From: Neoarius graeffei
Lineage: Eukaryota > Chordata > Actinopteri > Siluriformes > Ariidae
Length of the DNA stretch: 64,000 bases
Direction: 5' to 3'
Assembly: GCF_027579695.1 (NCBI RefSeq)
Contig: NC_083582.1
Span: 6,540,878 to 6,604,877, forward strand
Shown here: in pieces, positions 21,330 through 33,007 of the stretch
Layout: the number at the start of each line of letters is the position of its first letter
Position numbering within the stretch: position 1 is the stretch's first letter
The notes under the pieces: model-generated
Told to the model about the DNA's origin: nothing
The model's database searches: none
What the model saw: only the letters and a program-made list of their open reading frames with translations
Program-made: the position numbers and the translations under genes

Positions 21330-21486
21330 TCCTGACACGACCCTCTCCAAACAAACCCTCCGCTGGCTTGTGCAACCCCAGTTACCCAATCTTTGAACTG
21401 TAAGAGGAGCTCGGAGCACCCAGAGGAAACCTTCTTGCTGTGAGGTGACGGCACTAACCACCGCACCACCACACCGCCAACCACCA
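21330..21486 (-). mobile_element. Decayed tRNA-derived SINE
   Basis: Read on the minus strand it starts GGCGGTGTGGTGGTGCGGTG and GGTTAGTGCCGTCACCTCAC, then AGCAAGAAGG, matching the 5' tRNA-like part of the SINE at 46959-47338. The B box is missing and the following text is diverged. Confidence 0.6.
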
Positions 21487-21489
21487 GCC

Positions 21490-21612
21490 ATTACAGTTGG
21501 AGATTCGGGGCCTTGCTTAAGGGCAATTCAGCCATTCCTGCTGGTCCAGGGAATCAAACCAGTGACCTTTTGGTCCCAAAGCTGCCTCTCCAACCATTAG
21601 ACCATGACTTTT
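21490..21612 (-). mobile_element. tRNA-derived SINE head, second family
   Basis: On the minus strand GTCATGGTCTAATGGTTGG (A box TGGTCTAATGG) is followed by AAAGGTCACTGGTTTGATTC (B box GGTTTGATTCC) and then GGCCCCGAATCTCC. The order and spacing are those of a tRNA-like pol III head. Confidence 0.65.
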
Positions 21613-21900
21613 CGTGACACTAATCATGAAGAAACGGTTGGATAATGATCACATGCATTGCATCAAGGCGCATGGGGGGGTTGGTAAACTTTCAGGTTCC
21701 AGTTACGAGCGCTGCAACTAGTGTTTCTGCTGAAGTTGGCTTGTTCTAAGAGCGAGATTATTGAACACACATTCAACAGCTAATCGAACAAACGGAGTTT
21801 AGACCTAGCAGAATCCCACAGAATCTCAGCCAAGCCTATCAAACACTTCTGTAGTAATTACACTCAGAGCTCATTAACTCATTAGCCATTTCTATAAAAA
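21613..21900. other. No recognised feature
   Basis: Short stretch without motif support. Confidence 0.3.
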
Positions 21901-21902
21901 GA

Positions 21903-22116
21903 CACACACACACAGAGACAGAGAGAGAGAGAGACACACACAGACAAACAGGGAGGGAGGGGGGAGAGAGAGAGAGACAGACAAACAGGGAGAGACAAAC
22001 AGAGGGGGGGGAGAGAGCGAGAGAGACACACACACAGACAGATGGGGGAGGGGGAGAGAGAGAAAAACAGACAGCCAGGGGGAGAGACAGAGAGACACAC
22101 AGACAAACAGACAGAT

Positions 22117-22148
<32 letters not shown>

Positions 22149-22565
22149 CGGGGAGAGAGAGAGAAAAACAGACAGAGAAAGAGAGACAGAGACAAACAGA
22201 CGGGGAGAGAGACAGGGAGAAACAGAGGGAGACAAAAACAGACAAAGAGAGAGACAGACAAACAGACAAACGGGAGAGAGAGACAGACAGACAAGGGGAG
22301 AGAGAGAGAAAAACAGACAGAGAGAGAGACAGACAAACAGACGGGGGGGAGAGAGAGAGAGGCAAACAGAGAGCAAACAGACAGAGACACAGACAGACGG
22401 GAGAGAGAGAGAGACAGACAGGGAAACAGACAGACAGACAGTGAGAAAGAGAGACAAACAGACGGGGACAGAGAGAGAGAGAAACAGACAAACGGGGGAG
22501 AGAGAGAGACAGACAGACAAACAGACAGGGGGAGAGAGAGAGAGAGAGACACAAACAGAGACGGG

Positions 22566-22596
<31 letters not shown>

Positions 22597-22685
22597 ACAC
22601 AAACAGACAGACGGGGGGAGAGAGAGAGAGAGACACAAACAGACAGACGGGAGAGAGAGAGAGAGACACACACAAACAGACAGAT

Positions 22686-22745
<60 letters not shown>
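21903..22745. repeat. (GA)n/GACA polypurine array
   Basis: Plus-strand purine array of GAGA, ACAGACAGAC, AAACAGAC and GGGGGAGAG blocks, closing with about 55 bases of pure (GA)n. It is similar in style to 928-2283. Frames across it are artefacts. Confidence 0.9.
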
Positions 22746-22747
<2 letters not shown>

Positions 22748-23005
22748 CACACAGAGACCATAAATCCCAGGCTATTTTATCCGACTCGTCACTGTGGGTT
22801 TCCTGTAATAAAATAATATCCAGTTTTTTCTGTCTAATTACTTCAGATAATAAAACTCTGTTCTGTTCATCTCTTCCCCCGTTTGTATTTAAAGAAGCGA
22901 CTCTTCACCCTGCGTATTGAAAGATGAGACAGAGAAACGTAAAAAGACCGATGGAAAGACCCAGCAGAGATAAAACACCCAGTGCTGTGCAGCCATTAAA
23001 AACTT

Positions 23006-24320
23006 TTATTTTTTAAGTTTCATTTTCTTAATCATTCTACTCTTGGACTCCTTTAACCCTTTCCTCAGACCAGCGACGTGCTTTTTTAACCGATAACGTT
23101 TCTTTCCATCTCGTAAATCCATTCCAACAACTCTTTGAAGTGTGGGAACTGATCTAATAAACTTTTCAATATTGGGAAAATAATCTTTAACATTTGCTTT
23201 TTTCCCCCAAAGGTTTCATCCAAAACACTTCATTTCCTCGAGTGAATCGAGGTCCTCGCTTTGGGAAATCCTGTCCGTCATAGAAACCGAGTCAGAGTCA
23301 CAGTCCATGTCAGTCACACTGTCACCATAACAGCGGCCCGGCTTCGTCACCTCTTCCGTCTCACTGTCGGCTCTGACAGCCTCCTGTAAAACTGGAGACT
23401 CCGCGTCCCGCTCGGACCCCCCCACGCCGACCTCTCCCGGCTCCACCCTGCTCTGTTCAGCCTCCACCAACTCCGCTGGAACACTACTTCCGGTATCCGT
23501 AGCTCCAGGCGCGGAGCTTCCAGACTCAACCTGAGCGGGTGGAGCAGATTCAGATGGCGTTGGCCAACCACTGTTCACCTCCCTACTGTCAGTCACGCCA
23601 ACCACCCCGCTGACCCCCTCCCCGCCGTCAGTCACGCCAACCACCCCGCTGACCCCCTCCCCACGGTCAGTCTCCGCAGTCACCCCGCTCTCAGTCCCGT
23701 TCCTTCCCCTGTCCTCACCGACAGTCCCAGCGGCAGCAGCCGGCTCTGCTCCCCGCCGTCTGTGAGGACGTGGCCCGCTTGTGTCCCACATCCCCACACT
23801 CAAAACATTTCATGCTCCCCGAACTCGCATACACCACGTAAAACCCTTCCTCGTGTTTCACACGGAAGGAAACTTCCAGTGTTTGAGCCGGGGAGTCCAG
23901 AAACAAACCCTGGTCTCCGGAGAGACTGAATGTGTTTGAGTTTATCGCTCTTACAGCCCAAACTCACCGTCCGGAATCCTCTCGCGAATTTCCCGAAGCA
24001 CTTCAGTTCTCTCTCCAGCGCTTCACTGGGAATAAACAGAGGGACTCCGGACACGGTGACCCGGACAGAGGCACCGCCAGCGGGGAAACTTGCACAAACT
24101 CATCATTAATAAATATATTCCTCTCTATGAGCTGATTAACAAGTTCCTGATGTTTCAGAAACACCACCACCGCTGTATTCATGCGGGAGGCGCGCACGAT
24201 GTTTCCATAACCCACCTGCGTTCCGACCGCGAGCAACACCTGCTCTACCGGAAACGTAGGTTGTGGCACCGCCCTTACTCCATGCTTCAAGGACAGGGGC
24301 GGCGTCCTGGAGGACACCAT
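23006..24320 (-). pseudogene. LINE ORF1 (Tx1/L1-like gag) with several frameshifts
   Basis: It begins MVSSRTPPLSLKHGVRAV at 24320 and passes through a region with VGYGNIVRASRMNTAVVVFL and IFINDEFVQVSPL, which resembles the RNA-recognition part of Tx1-type ORF1 proteins. A shifted frame gives GVPLFIPSEALERELKCFGK and later MKCFECGDVGHKRA, a CCHC zinc knuckle whose last cysteine is lost to a frameshift. A long acidic Ser/Thr/Glu-rich segment follows (23216-23803), then ANVKDYFPNIEKFI and KKRYRLKKHVAGLRKGLK, ending at the stop at 23006. ORF1 proteins bind element RNA. At least three frame changes show this copy is dead, and ORF2 is missing. Confidence 0.7.
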
Positions 24321-24359
24321 CCCCGCCAAACAGCCAACAAACAAACAAACACACACTAA

Positions 24360-24655
24360 ACCACACTACCAATAACTACTAAATACTCAGAAATTAAATA
24401 CAAAGTTTAGATCGGAAAAATCGCAAGCTCTCAGCCAACGTTCACCACACCCTCCACCAGCAAACTCCCAGCATGCAGTGCAGAGAGAGAGAGAACAAAC
24501 GAGAGCAAAGCAGCTCACAAGCTACAACTTTTATTGCGCCTCTGATGTGACGGTGTGGATGAAGTTCTCGTGATGTTTAAAGCGAGGCGTGGCTCCGCCT
24601 TAACGCTTCCTCCTTCTGATCAAGTCGCTAAACTGAAACGATTTCAAAATTAACC
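24360..24655. other. Possible 5' flank of the LINE, otherwise nothing
   Basis: It lies upstream of the ORF1 relic on the minus strand. No promoter motif could be identified. Confidence 0.3.
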
Positions 24656-24656
24656 C

Positions 24657-24876
24657 TTTGGTGACTGACCCCTTGAAAATGGTTCCTCCAGGAACGATGA
24701 CGTTTCAGTTGTCAAGACAACGGAAAAACTAAAATACAAAAACAGAAAGATGTGTCACAATGCTCTTGTGCACAAAACAAAATGCTCTTGTATTTGTATT
24801 TTAGTTTTTCCGTTGTCTTGACAACTGAAACGTCATGGTTCCTGGAGGAACCATTTTCAAGGGGTCAGTCACCAAA
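24657..24876. mobile_element. Fold-back MITE with about 85-base arms
   Basis: The arms start TTTGGTGACTGACCCCTTGA and continue through TTGTCAAGACAACGG and AAAACTAAAATACAA, with the exact complement on the other side. Only about 40 bases lie between the arms. No coding sequence. The target duplication is unclear. Confidence 0.8.
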
Positions 24877-24904
24877 ATAAAAAAAGTCTCCAGGATCTCT
24901 GTAC

Positions 24905-25513
24905 AGTTCAAGTCAGGCTTGTAGTACTCGAGTCCGACTCGTGCCCTAATTTTAAGGACTCGTGAGTCAACTTGGACTTGAGCACTGATGACTCGGACTC
25001 GTAAATTGGAGACGAGGACTCTCGTTTATTTTTTTTGTAACATGCCATAATAATTTGGCATCAGATATTTATCTCTACATTAATTTTGTACTAATTTCGT
25101 GTACGAGTGTCACACCTGCGCGCCTTGGCGCATGCGTCAAATAGACTCTCGGGCGCGCTCCGGACAGCGCGTGCGCCAAGCAGATTCTCGTGCGTGCGTT
25201 GTAAACGACTCGCACCTGCACAGGATTAAAGGCGCGATCAGTGCGCCGATATAAAAACTGTGAAAACACACTTACTTTGCGAAGTATTGAGCTGCATTGC
25301 TGATACATTACCGAGCCTTATTTCCTTGTTCGGTTTCCTGATTTCCTGTTTCCCGTCTTTGATCCTGCCGAGTCTACGATAGCCTGTTTGTGCCTCGCTC
25401 GACCCGTTTCACTGTTTTACGATTTTGCCTATGGATTGTTTACCGTCTTCACTTGTATTAATAAACACACCTTCTGCGCTTGCGTCCGTCTCCCAACCGT
25501 CTCTGACAGAATA
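24905..25513. other. Flank of the hAT insertion; possible LTR-like fragment
   Basis: CTCGAGTCCGACTCGTG-type repeats occur near 24920-25020, with a matching inverted CTCGGACTCGACTCGGA near 27146. Together these suggest an older element that the hAT split. The part from about 25300 to 25510 contains ATTAATAAACAC and ends CTCTGACAGAATAC, reminiscent of the 3' end of a Gypsy-type LTR. That reading is weak. Confidence 0.3.
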
Positions 25514-25521
25514 CTTCACAC

Positions 25522-25655
25522 TAGGGCTGTGCGATGTCCCCTTAATTGGCATCGACGATGTTTACAGTGCAAACATCGTGATGGACGATGATATCGTGGG
25601 CGCGGGGGGGGGGGGGGGGGGGGGGGGATTTTAATACCACGTTATTAAATTTATT

Positions 25656-25686
<31 letters not shown>

Positions 25687-27029
25687 AAAGTATTAGATAT
25701 TCATCCGAGGCTTTGGCACGTAAAGGAAAAAAAAGCGCTAGGTGATGTGGAATATTTGGCCTTGACAACGGATATGTGGTCCAGCTGCAAAATGATCCCC
25801 TATATGTCAGCCACCGTACATTATGTGGACCGAGAGTGGGCAATGCAGTCCAAATGCCTGCAGATGAGTTTCATGCCAGAGACACATTCAGCGGACAATT
25901 TAGAAGACGCATTACGCGAGACACTTGCCGAATGGAAAATAGAGGAGAAAAAGATCGCCTGCATAACAACGGGGCGATTATTGTCACCGCCATCAGGCAA
26001 TTGAAATGGCCGTGGTTAAGTTGTTTTGGGCACAATTTGAACCTGGCCATAACCAACTCGCTTGCGGAACAGAGGGCCAGTACAGACCGAGCGTTTGGAG
26101 TTTGCCGAGCAGTCGACACTGCGTTTGCGCACAGCTGGCTTCGGAGAAATGAGCTGCGCAAAGCGCAGGTGGAAATGAACCTCCCCGAGCACTCACTGAT
26201 CACGGCAAGATATTAATCTGCTCTAACAATGAAAGACTAGTATTCAAACTATGAGAAGAAACTACACTTAAGCTATTACTCATTGTTTATTTACACCATA
26301 TCAATTGAAGATGCGTTTCGGCCTTTAGTGCGCACTTGAACGCGCTAATTTTTCCAATTTATTAGTGTTTGAATTATTGCACCAGCTTTTAAAATCATGA
26401 TTTAATATTTTTTTTTTACTGTCTTTACATTTATCAGAATCACCTTCATTCTTCCATTTGGGTTGACATTATGGCTTAGAGTGGACCATTTTGAGTCTGA
26501 AAGTAGGCCTATTTACCAGATTAAAGTTATTTGACTTCTGCCGAAGTCCGCGCTTCACTGCTGTTTGATAAGGTGCAATATTTCCCGACTGAAGTCGTTA
26601 ATAGTGGCTATTTGTTTGAACAACATGACAAATTTTACATTAAAAGTATAGTGTAGGCTAAAAAATGAAGTCGAAATTTATTATTAGTAGCATACTGTAT
26701 TTGTGTAACCACATGTTATGTTCACTAGCACGTCCCTGCACCATAGCCTACGTGAACAAGCGGTAATAGGATATTACTTTATAATGATTTATATAATTAT
26801 GTATTTATATATATACACACACACACGTTATATAATATATTTATATATTAAACAAAACTAACTAACTAAACTAACAAAAAACTAACTTTTTAGGTTAAAT
26901 AGGCCCAGATGATACCGTATATGCATGATTATGACAGGAGGGGGCGTGGTATCACGATGGTGGCTCTCCATCGCGATGGATGACCACCATCGTCGATGGA
27001 CGATGGCATCGTCTATCGGCACAGCCCTA
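25522..27029 (+). mobile_element. hAT transposon relic with perfect 8-bp duplication
   Basis: The left end is TAGGGCTGTGCGATGTC and the right complement is TAGGGCTGTGCCGATAG. The octamer CTTCACAC is repeated exactly at 25514-25521 and 27030-27037. A (G)n run of about 25 bases and an (ATT)n run lie upstream of the coding relic. The 3' third is AT-rich and non-coding, so the element is internally deleted. Confidence 0.85.
25715..26215 (+). pseudogene. hAT (ZBED-type) transposase fragment
   Basis: The first frame includes VEYLALTTDMWSSCKMIPYM and VHYVDREWAMQSKCL, then CITTG. The W-S motif and its neighbours belong to the hAT RNase-H fold region of ZBED-like transposases. A shift near 25965 leads to a frame with IVTAIRQLKWPWLSCFGHNL and NLAITNSLAE, the C-x2-H-x-L region. 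The DNA-binding BED finger and the C-terminal dimerisation region are absent. The frameshift and truncation make it inactive. Confidence 0.75.
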
Positions 27030-27037
27030 CTTCACAC

Positions 27038-28167
27038 TCCCTGATAAAGAGAAGCACATTCACCTGTTCATACGGCATGTTCAGGAACAAACTAACGTTA
27101 ATGGCGCTGAAAAAGACGCCGTCACACGGTGTGGGTGGAGTCATGTTCTCGGACTCGACTCGGAATTATATGCAAAGCTACTATTTTTATATTAAAAACT
27201 GAGTTCTCATGAAATTGACTTCAGTGTTGATCGTGTGCACACACACTTCCCATACACAATGCCGTCAGATCTCTATCTCACACACACTTCAAAGCAGAGC
27301 TCGTGTGTGTGTGTGCGCGCGCGTGACGACAAATCCTCCGTAACTCAGGACCTGAAAAGAACTACTGGAGCCCAGATGGAGGAGAACAGAGAGAGAGTTC
27401 AGCATCAGCACATATTTAGAGATCAGCAAATTTTTTTCCAGCCACAAGAGAACAGTGTGAGAAGAACATTCCTCCCTCCTCCTCCCCCCCCCTTCCTCCT
27501 CTACATTAATTACGACTGACTGAGGAAGGAGTTCTGGCCCGAGTGCTCGAGTCTTTGCTTTCAGGTTTATTTTAGCCACACGTTCCCTTTTTCCCAGCAT
27601 GCCTGAATCATTAATGAGCTCAGCTCCTGTAATGTGCGACTTGGACTGCGATAAACTCTTCGTCAATTCAACAAGAGCGGTGCAGATCGCGCTCGATCTC
27701 CGGATGTGACGACTTGGTGCTTTAATCGCAAGGAATTTTCAGACCGAGTGTAAAAACTCCCGTGTCCTGAAGATGCCGGAAGACTCGACGTGACAGGTTT
27801 AGCCCTGCTGTTAGTAGCGCTACTATAATCGAACGAGTGCGTTAACATAAACCTGATGTGCAGCTGTGCAACAGTCAGACACTTTCTGACCAATCAGAAT
27901 CCAGCAGCAATGTGGCGACGTGAATAAATCGACCGTGCTGATTTTATAACGTGTTCTTTACTAGCTGGAGGTGTAGTATTAACACGCACGCAAACAAAAA
28001 CTCAACAGCGCTACGACGACGCTGGGGCAGGTTCCAGAAAGACGGGGTTGTGTTTACGAGGCAGGAACAATATTTGATGTGGGTCAGGTAGAAAAAAAAA
28101 AAAGCAAACATTACAGTCACTTAATTTGTGCAAACAGCATCAGTGCCACCGGGAGAAAAACAAACCG

Positions 28168-28205
<38 letters not shown>

Positions 28206-28220
28206 CAGCAAAAATATATA
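27038..28220. other. Non-coding, with short simple repeats
   Basis: (CA) and (GT) runs lie near 27237 and 27303, and a (GA)n run at 28168-28200. ACCAATCAGAATCCAG near 27890 is a piece often seen in fish MITEs. No gene is recognised. Confidence 0.35.
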
Positions 28221-29804
28221 CAACGCCGATTCCAAAAAAGTTGGGACAAAGTACAAATTGTAAATAAAAACGGAATGCAATGATGTGGAAGTTTCAAAAT
28301 TCCATATTTTATTCAGAATAGAACATAGATGACATATCAAATGTTTAAACTGAGAAAATTAGGTGATTTTAAATGTCATGACAACAACACATCTCAAAAA
28401 AGTTGGGACAAGGCCATGTTTCCCACTGTGAGACATCCCCTTTTCTCTTTACAACAGTCTGTAAACGTCTGGGGACTGAGGAGACAAGTTGCTCAAGTTT
28501 AGGGATAGGAATGTTAACCCATTCTTGTCTAATGTAGGATTCTAGTTGCTCAACTGTCTTAGGTCTTTTTTGTCGTATCTTCCGTTTTATGATGCGCCAA
28601 ATGTTTTCTATGAGTGAAAGATCTGGACTGCAGGCTGGCCAGTTCAGTACCCGGACCCTTCTTCTACGCAGCCATGATGCTGTAATTGATGCAGTATGTG
28701 GTTTGGCATTGTCATGTTGGAAAATGCAAGGTCTTCCCTGAAAGAGACGTCGTCTGGATGGGAGCATATGTCGCTCTAGAACCTGGATATACCTTTCAGC
28801 ATTGATGGTGTCTTTCCAGATGTGTAAGCTGCCCATGCCACACGCACTAATGCAACCCCATACCATCAGAGATGCAGGCTTCTGAACTGAGCGCCGATAA
28901 CAACTCGGGTCGTCCTTCTCCTCTTTAGTCCGAATGACACGGCGTCCCTGATTTCCATAAAGAACTTCAAATTTTGATTCGTCTGACCACAGAACAGTTT
29001 TCCACTTTGCCACAGTCCATTTTAAATGAGCCTTGGCCCAGAGAAGACGTCTGCGCTTCTGGATCATGTTTAGATACGGCTTCTTCTTTGAACTATAGAG
29101 TTTTAGCTGGCAACGGCGGATGGCACGGTGAATTGTGTTCACAGATAATGTTCTCTGGAAATATTCCTGAGCCCATTTTGTGATTTCCAGTACAGAAGCA
29201 TGCCTGTATGTGATGCAGTGCCGTCTAAGGGCCCGAAGATCACGGGCACCCACTATGGTTTTCCGGCCTTGACCCTTACGCACAGAGATTCTTCCAGATT
29301 CTCTGAATCTTTTGATGATATTATGCACTGTAGATGATGATATGTTCAAACTCTTTGCAATTTTACACTGTCGAACTCCTTTCTGATATTGCTCCACTAT
29401 TTGTCGGCGCAGAATTAGGGGGATTGGTGATCCTCTTCCCAGCTTTACTTCTGAGAGCCGCTGCCACTCCAAGATGCTCTTTTTATACCCAGTCATGTTA
29501 ATGACCTATTGCCAATTGACCTAATGAGTTGCAATTTGGTCCTCCAGCTGTTCCTTTTTTGTACCTTTAACTTTTCCAGCCTCTTATTGCCCCTGTCCCA
29601 ACTTTTTTGAGATGTGTTGCTGTCATGAAATTTCAAATGAGCCAATATTTGGCATGAAATTTCAAAATGTCTCACTTTCGACATTTGATATGTTGTCTAT
29701 GTTCTATTGTGAATACAAGATCAGTTTTTGAGATTTGTAAATTATTGCATTCCGTTTTTATTTACAATTTGTACTTTGTCCCAACTTTTTTGGAATCGGG
29801 GTTG
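28221..29804 (-). mobile_element. Tc1-like transposon, copy A, structurally complete
   Basis: The ends read CAACGCCGATTCCAAAAAAG on the left and, as complement of the right, CAACCCCGATTCCAAAAAAG. TA is duplicated on both sides (28219-28220, 29805-29806). The inverted ends agree through AAAAACGGAATGCAA, over 60 bases. The element is 1584 bases and encloses an uninterrupted transposase on the minus strand. Two more copies of the family lie at 38391-39720 and 59597-61194. Confidence 0.95.
28369..29496 (-). CDS. Tc1-like transposase, DD34E, uninterrupted
   Basis: A 375-residue protein starting [10 protein letters not shown]. Residues 25-75 form the first paired-like helix-turn-helix ([28 protein letters not shown]), and residues 85-140 the second. 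A basic GRKT (77-80) can act as a minor-groove hook. The catalytic triad is D172 (LWSDESKF), D262 (FQHDNAKPH) and E297 (LIENIW), with 34 residues between the last two. The usual S-P-D-L-S-P-I-E here reads S-P-D-L-S-L-I-E. The protein would excise and reinsert the element at TA sites. The start is the first ATG after the TIR and yields a typical family length. No stop or shift is present, so it may still be functional. Confidence 0.93.
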   Translation of the reverse strand: MTGYKKSILEWQRLSEVKLGRGSPIPLILRRQIVEQYQKGVRQCKIAKSLNISSSTVHNIIKRFRESGRISVRKGQGRKTIVGARDLRALRRHCITYRHASVLEITKWAQEYFQRTLSVNTIHRAIRRCQLKLYSSKKKPYLNMIQKRRRLLWAKAHLKWTVAKWKTVLWSDESKFEVLYGNQGRRVIRTKEEKDDPSCYRRSVQKPASLMVWGCISACGMGSLHIWKDTINAERYIQVLERHMLPSRRRLFQGRPCIFQHDNAKPHTASITASWLRRRRVRVLNWPACSPDLSLIENIWRIIKRKIRQKRPKTVEQLESYIRQEWVNIPIPKLEQLVSSVPRRLQTVVKRKGDVSQWETWPCPNFFEMCCCHDI

Positions 29805-29926
29805 TATATATCATATGATACTTTCTACTATACACACACACACAGAAAGAGATGTATGATTAGACTGGTGCTTGCTAACAAACCGCCAGCCACAGCATAG
29901 TGATATAGTAAACCATACACTCACTG

Positions 29927-30140
29927 GCCACTTTATTAGGAACACCCATACATCAGAATGGGAGAAATTCCCAAAGAAGTGTGACTTTCTTTCTTTCACC
30001 GTGACACGGGGGTTGGTTTGAGCCAGATGAGTATGAGGTTTGACGATTTCAGAAACCTGGAGTTCTCCCTCCCTCCCTCTCTCTCTCTCTCTCACTCACT
30101 TGTCTCAAGAGGTTACACAGAATGGCGCAAAAAACAAACA
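29927..30140 (+). mobile_element. Fragment of a fish Tc1/mariner-type repeat
   Basis: ACTGGCCACTTTATTAGGAA at 29933 is the widely dispersed terminal sequence of a fish DNA transposon. It is followed by CATCAGAATGGGAGAAATTC, GTTGGTTTGAGCCAGATGAG and TTACACAGAATGG, in the order of that element's transposase gene start. The frame is broken. A second scrap of the same terminus lies at 50601-50625. Confidence 0.55.
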
Positions 30141-30149
30141 CCAAGTGAG

Positions 30150-31250
30150 TGAGCAATGACAGTTCTGTGGGTGGAAAAAGGAAAGAAGGAAAAAAAAAGA
30201 AAAAAAAACCTTGTTAATGAGAGAGGGTCAGAGATTAGAAAACGGACAGATTGGTTTGAGGTTTTGGGTTGTTTTTTTTTGTCAGGAAGGATATAGTAAC
30301 TCATATAATCACTCTTTACAACCGTGGTGAGCAGAAAAGCATCTCAGCATGCAACAGAAAAATAGAACAACACATTGGGTTCCACTCCTGCAGCCAAGAA
30401 CAGGGATCTTAGAACCAACAACATGTTCCTATTAAAGTAGCCGGGGAGGGTGTAAATTGATAAATCTCTAAATAAGTAGAGATAAAGAAAAAAATAATAA
30501 TTTCACCCAATGAATAAAAAAAGTTTATAATTTTTTAAAAAGACCCAAATTTTAACATCAAATTAGCTGCATTTCTGTAGAAAAATAAACTTCTAAAACT
30601 CTCAGAGAAGTGTATCGCAATATAATTTACCATGATATCGATATATCATCAGCACTTTTTCAAAATTTAGGAGTGGGCGCTGGAGCTGGATGAAAAATAC
30701 AATGATAACTATTTGTGAGCGAACCAGTGTAACGATACAGGAAAAAAAAAAAAAATGAGCTGCATCTTGAAATATCTAAAAATGCATACATTCCTTTTTT
30801 TTTATCAAACAGATGCAAGTTATTTTCTCATGCTGATGTATACAGTAAATGACCCCACATACCCTCTCCTCATACACCAGTTTAAAAATAACCCACAAGA
30901 CGTGCACACCTGAACGTGCGCCGTCCTCCAGGGGTTATAATCACGTGACATGACGCGACTGAGGTGAGACAGCTGGGCACCCAGCAGCGGGCATGGAGCA
31001 TAAACCCAGACGTCAGCACGGCGGGACGCTCCGCTGCGTTCGCACTCTGTAACGCAGCGCTGCGATCACCACGACTCGACTGAACCTCCTCCATTACGGA
31101 TCACGAAGCCCAGAGGTGGCACTTAGTTCTTAACCCTTATTACATACAGTGTAGAGGATTAAGCACACACCCTGCAGAGAAAAACACGTCCACCTTACAG
31201 CCTTCTCACATTTAACAGAAACTCAGAAATATTTACAGGAGAGCGTGTGG
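30150..31250. other. No recognised gene
   Basis: AT-rich to about 30860. A CpG-richer patch follows at 30900-31100 with CACGTGACATGACG, but no exon is supportable there. Confidence 0.3.
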
Positions 31251-31309
31251 TACTCAGGGGTGGGGCGATACGACTAAAATATCATACCACGATTCTCAAG
31301 GGCATTTCT

Positions 31310-32606
31310 GTCATACATTACACAAGGTACAGGTTTGTGGAGAAAAAAAATTAATAGCCAACAACGCTTAAAAAAAAAAAAAAAAAAAAAATTTAAAAAA
31401 AAAGAAAGTTTTTTTTTTTTTTTAAATGAAATGTTGGTTTTAAGATTTTTAAATAAATTAAATTTTTCACCGGCATTAAGAACAAAAAAAAAATAATAAA
31501 ATTATCTAAGAAAATAAAAATGCTGAAGGTGGGGTGAGGTTTTTTTCAGATTTTTAAAAAATGAAATGTTAATTTTAATTAAAAAATAAAATATTCACTG
31601 GTATTAAATAGCAAACATTTAAGAACAAAAAAAAAGGTTAAGGATAAAAAAATTAAAATAAAAATAGCTTTGTTTAAGTGTTTATTTTTTCAGATTTAAA
31701 AAAAAAATTAAAAATTTTCACCAGCATTAAATATCGTATCAAGAACAGATTTGATTATTTTTTTTAAGAGCAAAAAAGTGTTAAGGATAAAAAAATTTAA
31801 GCAAATAAAAATGGTGGTGGGGTGGGGGTTCAGATTTATTTATTCATTCATTTTTAAATGCTAGTTTTAAATTTAAAATAAATATTTCACTGGCATTAAA
31901 TATTGTATCATCAAGAAGAGATTTGATTACTTTTTTCCTTCCAAAAAAATACAAATAAAAAATAAACCCACACCACCACCACCACACACACACCACCCCA
32001 GCCTCAACATTTTTATTTTTAAATTATTTTTATCCTTAATTTTTTTTTTGTTCTTTAAAAAAAAAAAAAATTGTTGATATTTAATGCTGGTGAAAATTTT
32101 ATTAGTTTAAAAAAAAACTATTTTTTATCTAAGAAAAATGTAAATTTTGTGCATTTTATTTATTCAAGTTTAACAATGCATCTGCAAAACGGTTAAGGAT
32201 AAAACATTTAAGAAAATAAAAGGTGGGGTCGGGGTTTTTTTTCCAGGTTTTTTTTTTTAAATTAAATGTTAGTTTTAATTTTTTTTAAATAAAATATTCA
32301 CCGTCATTAAATATCAAACAACATATATTTAAGAACAAAAACAAGTTAAGGATAATATATATATATTTTAACATAAAAATGGTAAATTAAGAAATTTATT
32401 GAAATGTTGATTTTTTTTTTTAAATAAAATTTTCACCTGCATTAAATATATCAAGAAGAGATTTGATGATATTTTTTAACAAAAAAAAAAAAAGTTCGGG
32501 ATAAAAACATTAAAGAAAATAAAAATGATGAAGGCCGGGTGTTTACTTCTTTCAGAATTTTTTTAAATATGTTAGTTTTAATTTTTTTTAATAAATTAAA
32601 AAAAAA

Positions 32607-32681
<75 letters not shown>

Positions 32682-32830
32682 CTGACATTAAATATATCAA
32701 GAAAAGATGTTTTTTGTTTAAAAGTACTCAACATTTTTATTTTCTTATTTTTTTTTTATCTTTAACTTTTTTTTTTTGCTCTTTAAAAAAATCTATTGTT
32801 TATGATATTTAATGCTGCCGGGGGGGCGCG
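31310..32830. repeat. AT-rich degenerate tandem array, ~150-base unit, with inverted members
   Basis: The marker TTCACYRGCATTAAATAT occurs in direct orientation near 31468, 31594, 31717, 31888, 32298, 32440 and 32679, and inverted near 32078 and 32798. Each is accompanied by AAGAACAAAAAAA, GTTAAGGATAAAAA and a GGTGGGGTGGGG-type patch. An (AT)n run of about 35 units sits at 32613-32680. Confidence 0.75.
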
Positions 32831-33007
32831 CACACAACTGTACAAAATTTACATTTCTTTTTTTTTTTATTAATTAAAGTTTAACAACGCATCTCCTGCT
32901 GCTTCTTCCTGTCCATTCTGAAAAACAGAATTAAAACCACAACCTCATGATATCCATAATATCTCAGAAAAGCAAACAGCGATAAAACTCACCATGATCC
33001 GGATATA

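Noticed and set aside
21839..22920. Arg/Glu-rich plus-strand and Ser/Leu-rich minus-strand frames
   Set aside because: GA/GACA repeat artefacts.
30882..31094. CpG-rich minus-strand frame that might be a first exon
   Set aside because: No splice donor, homology or promoter motif convincing enough.
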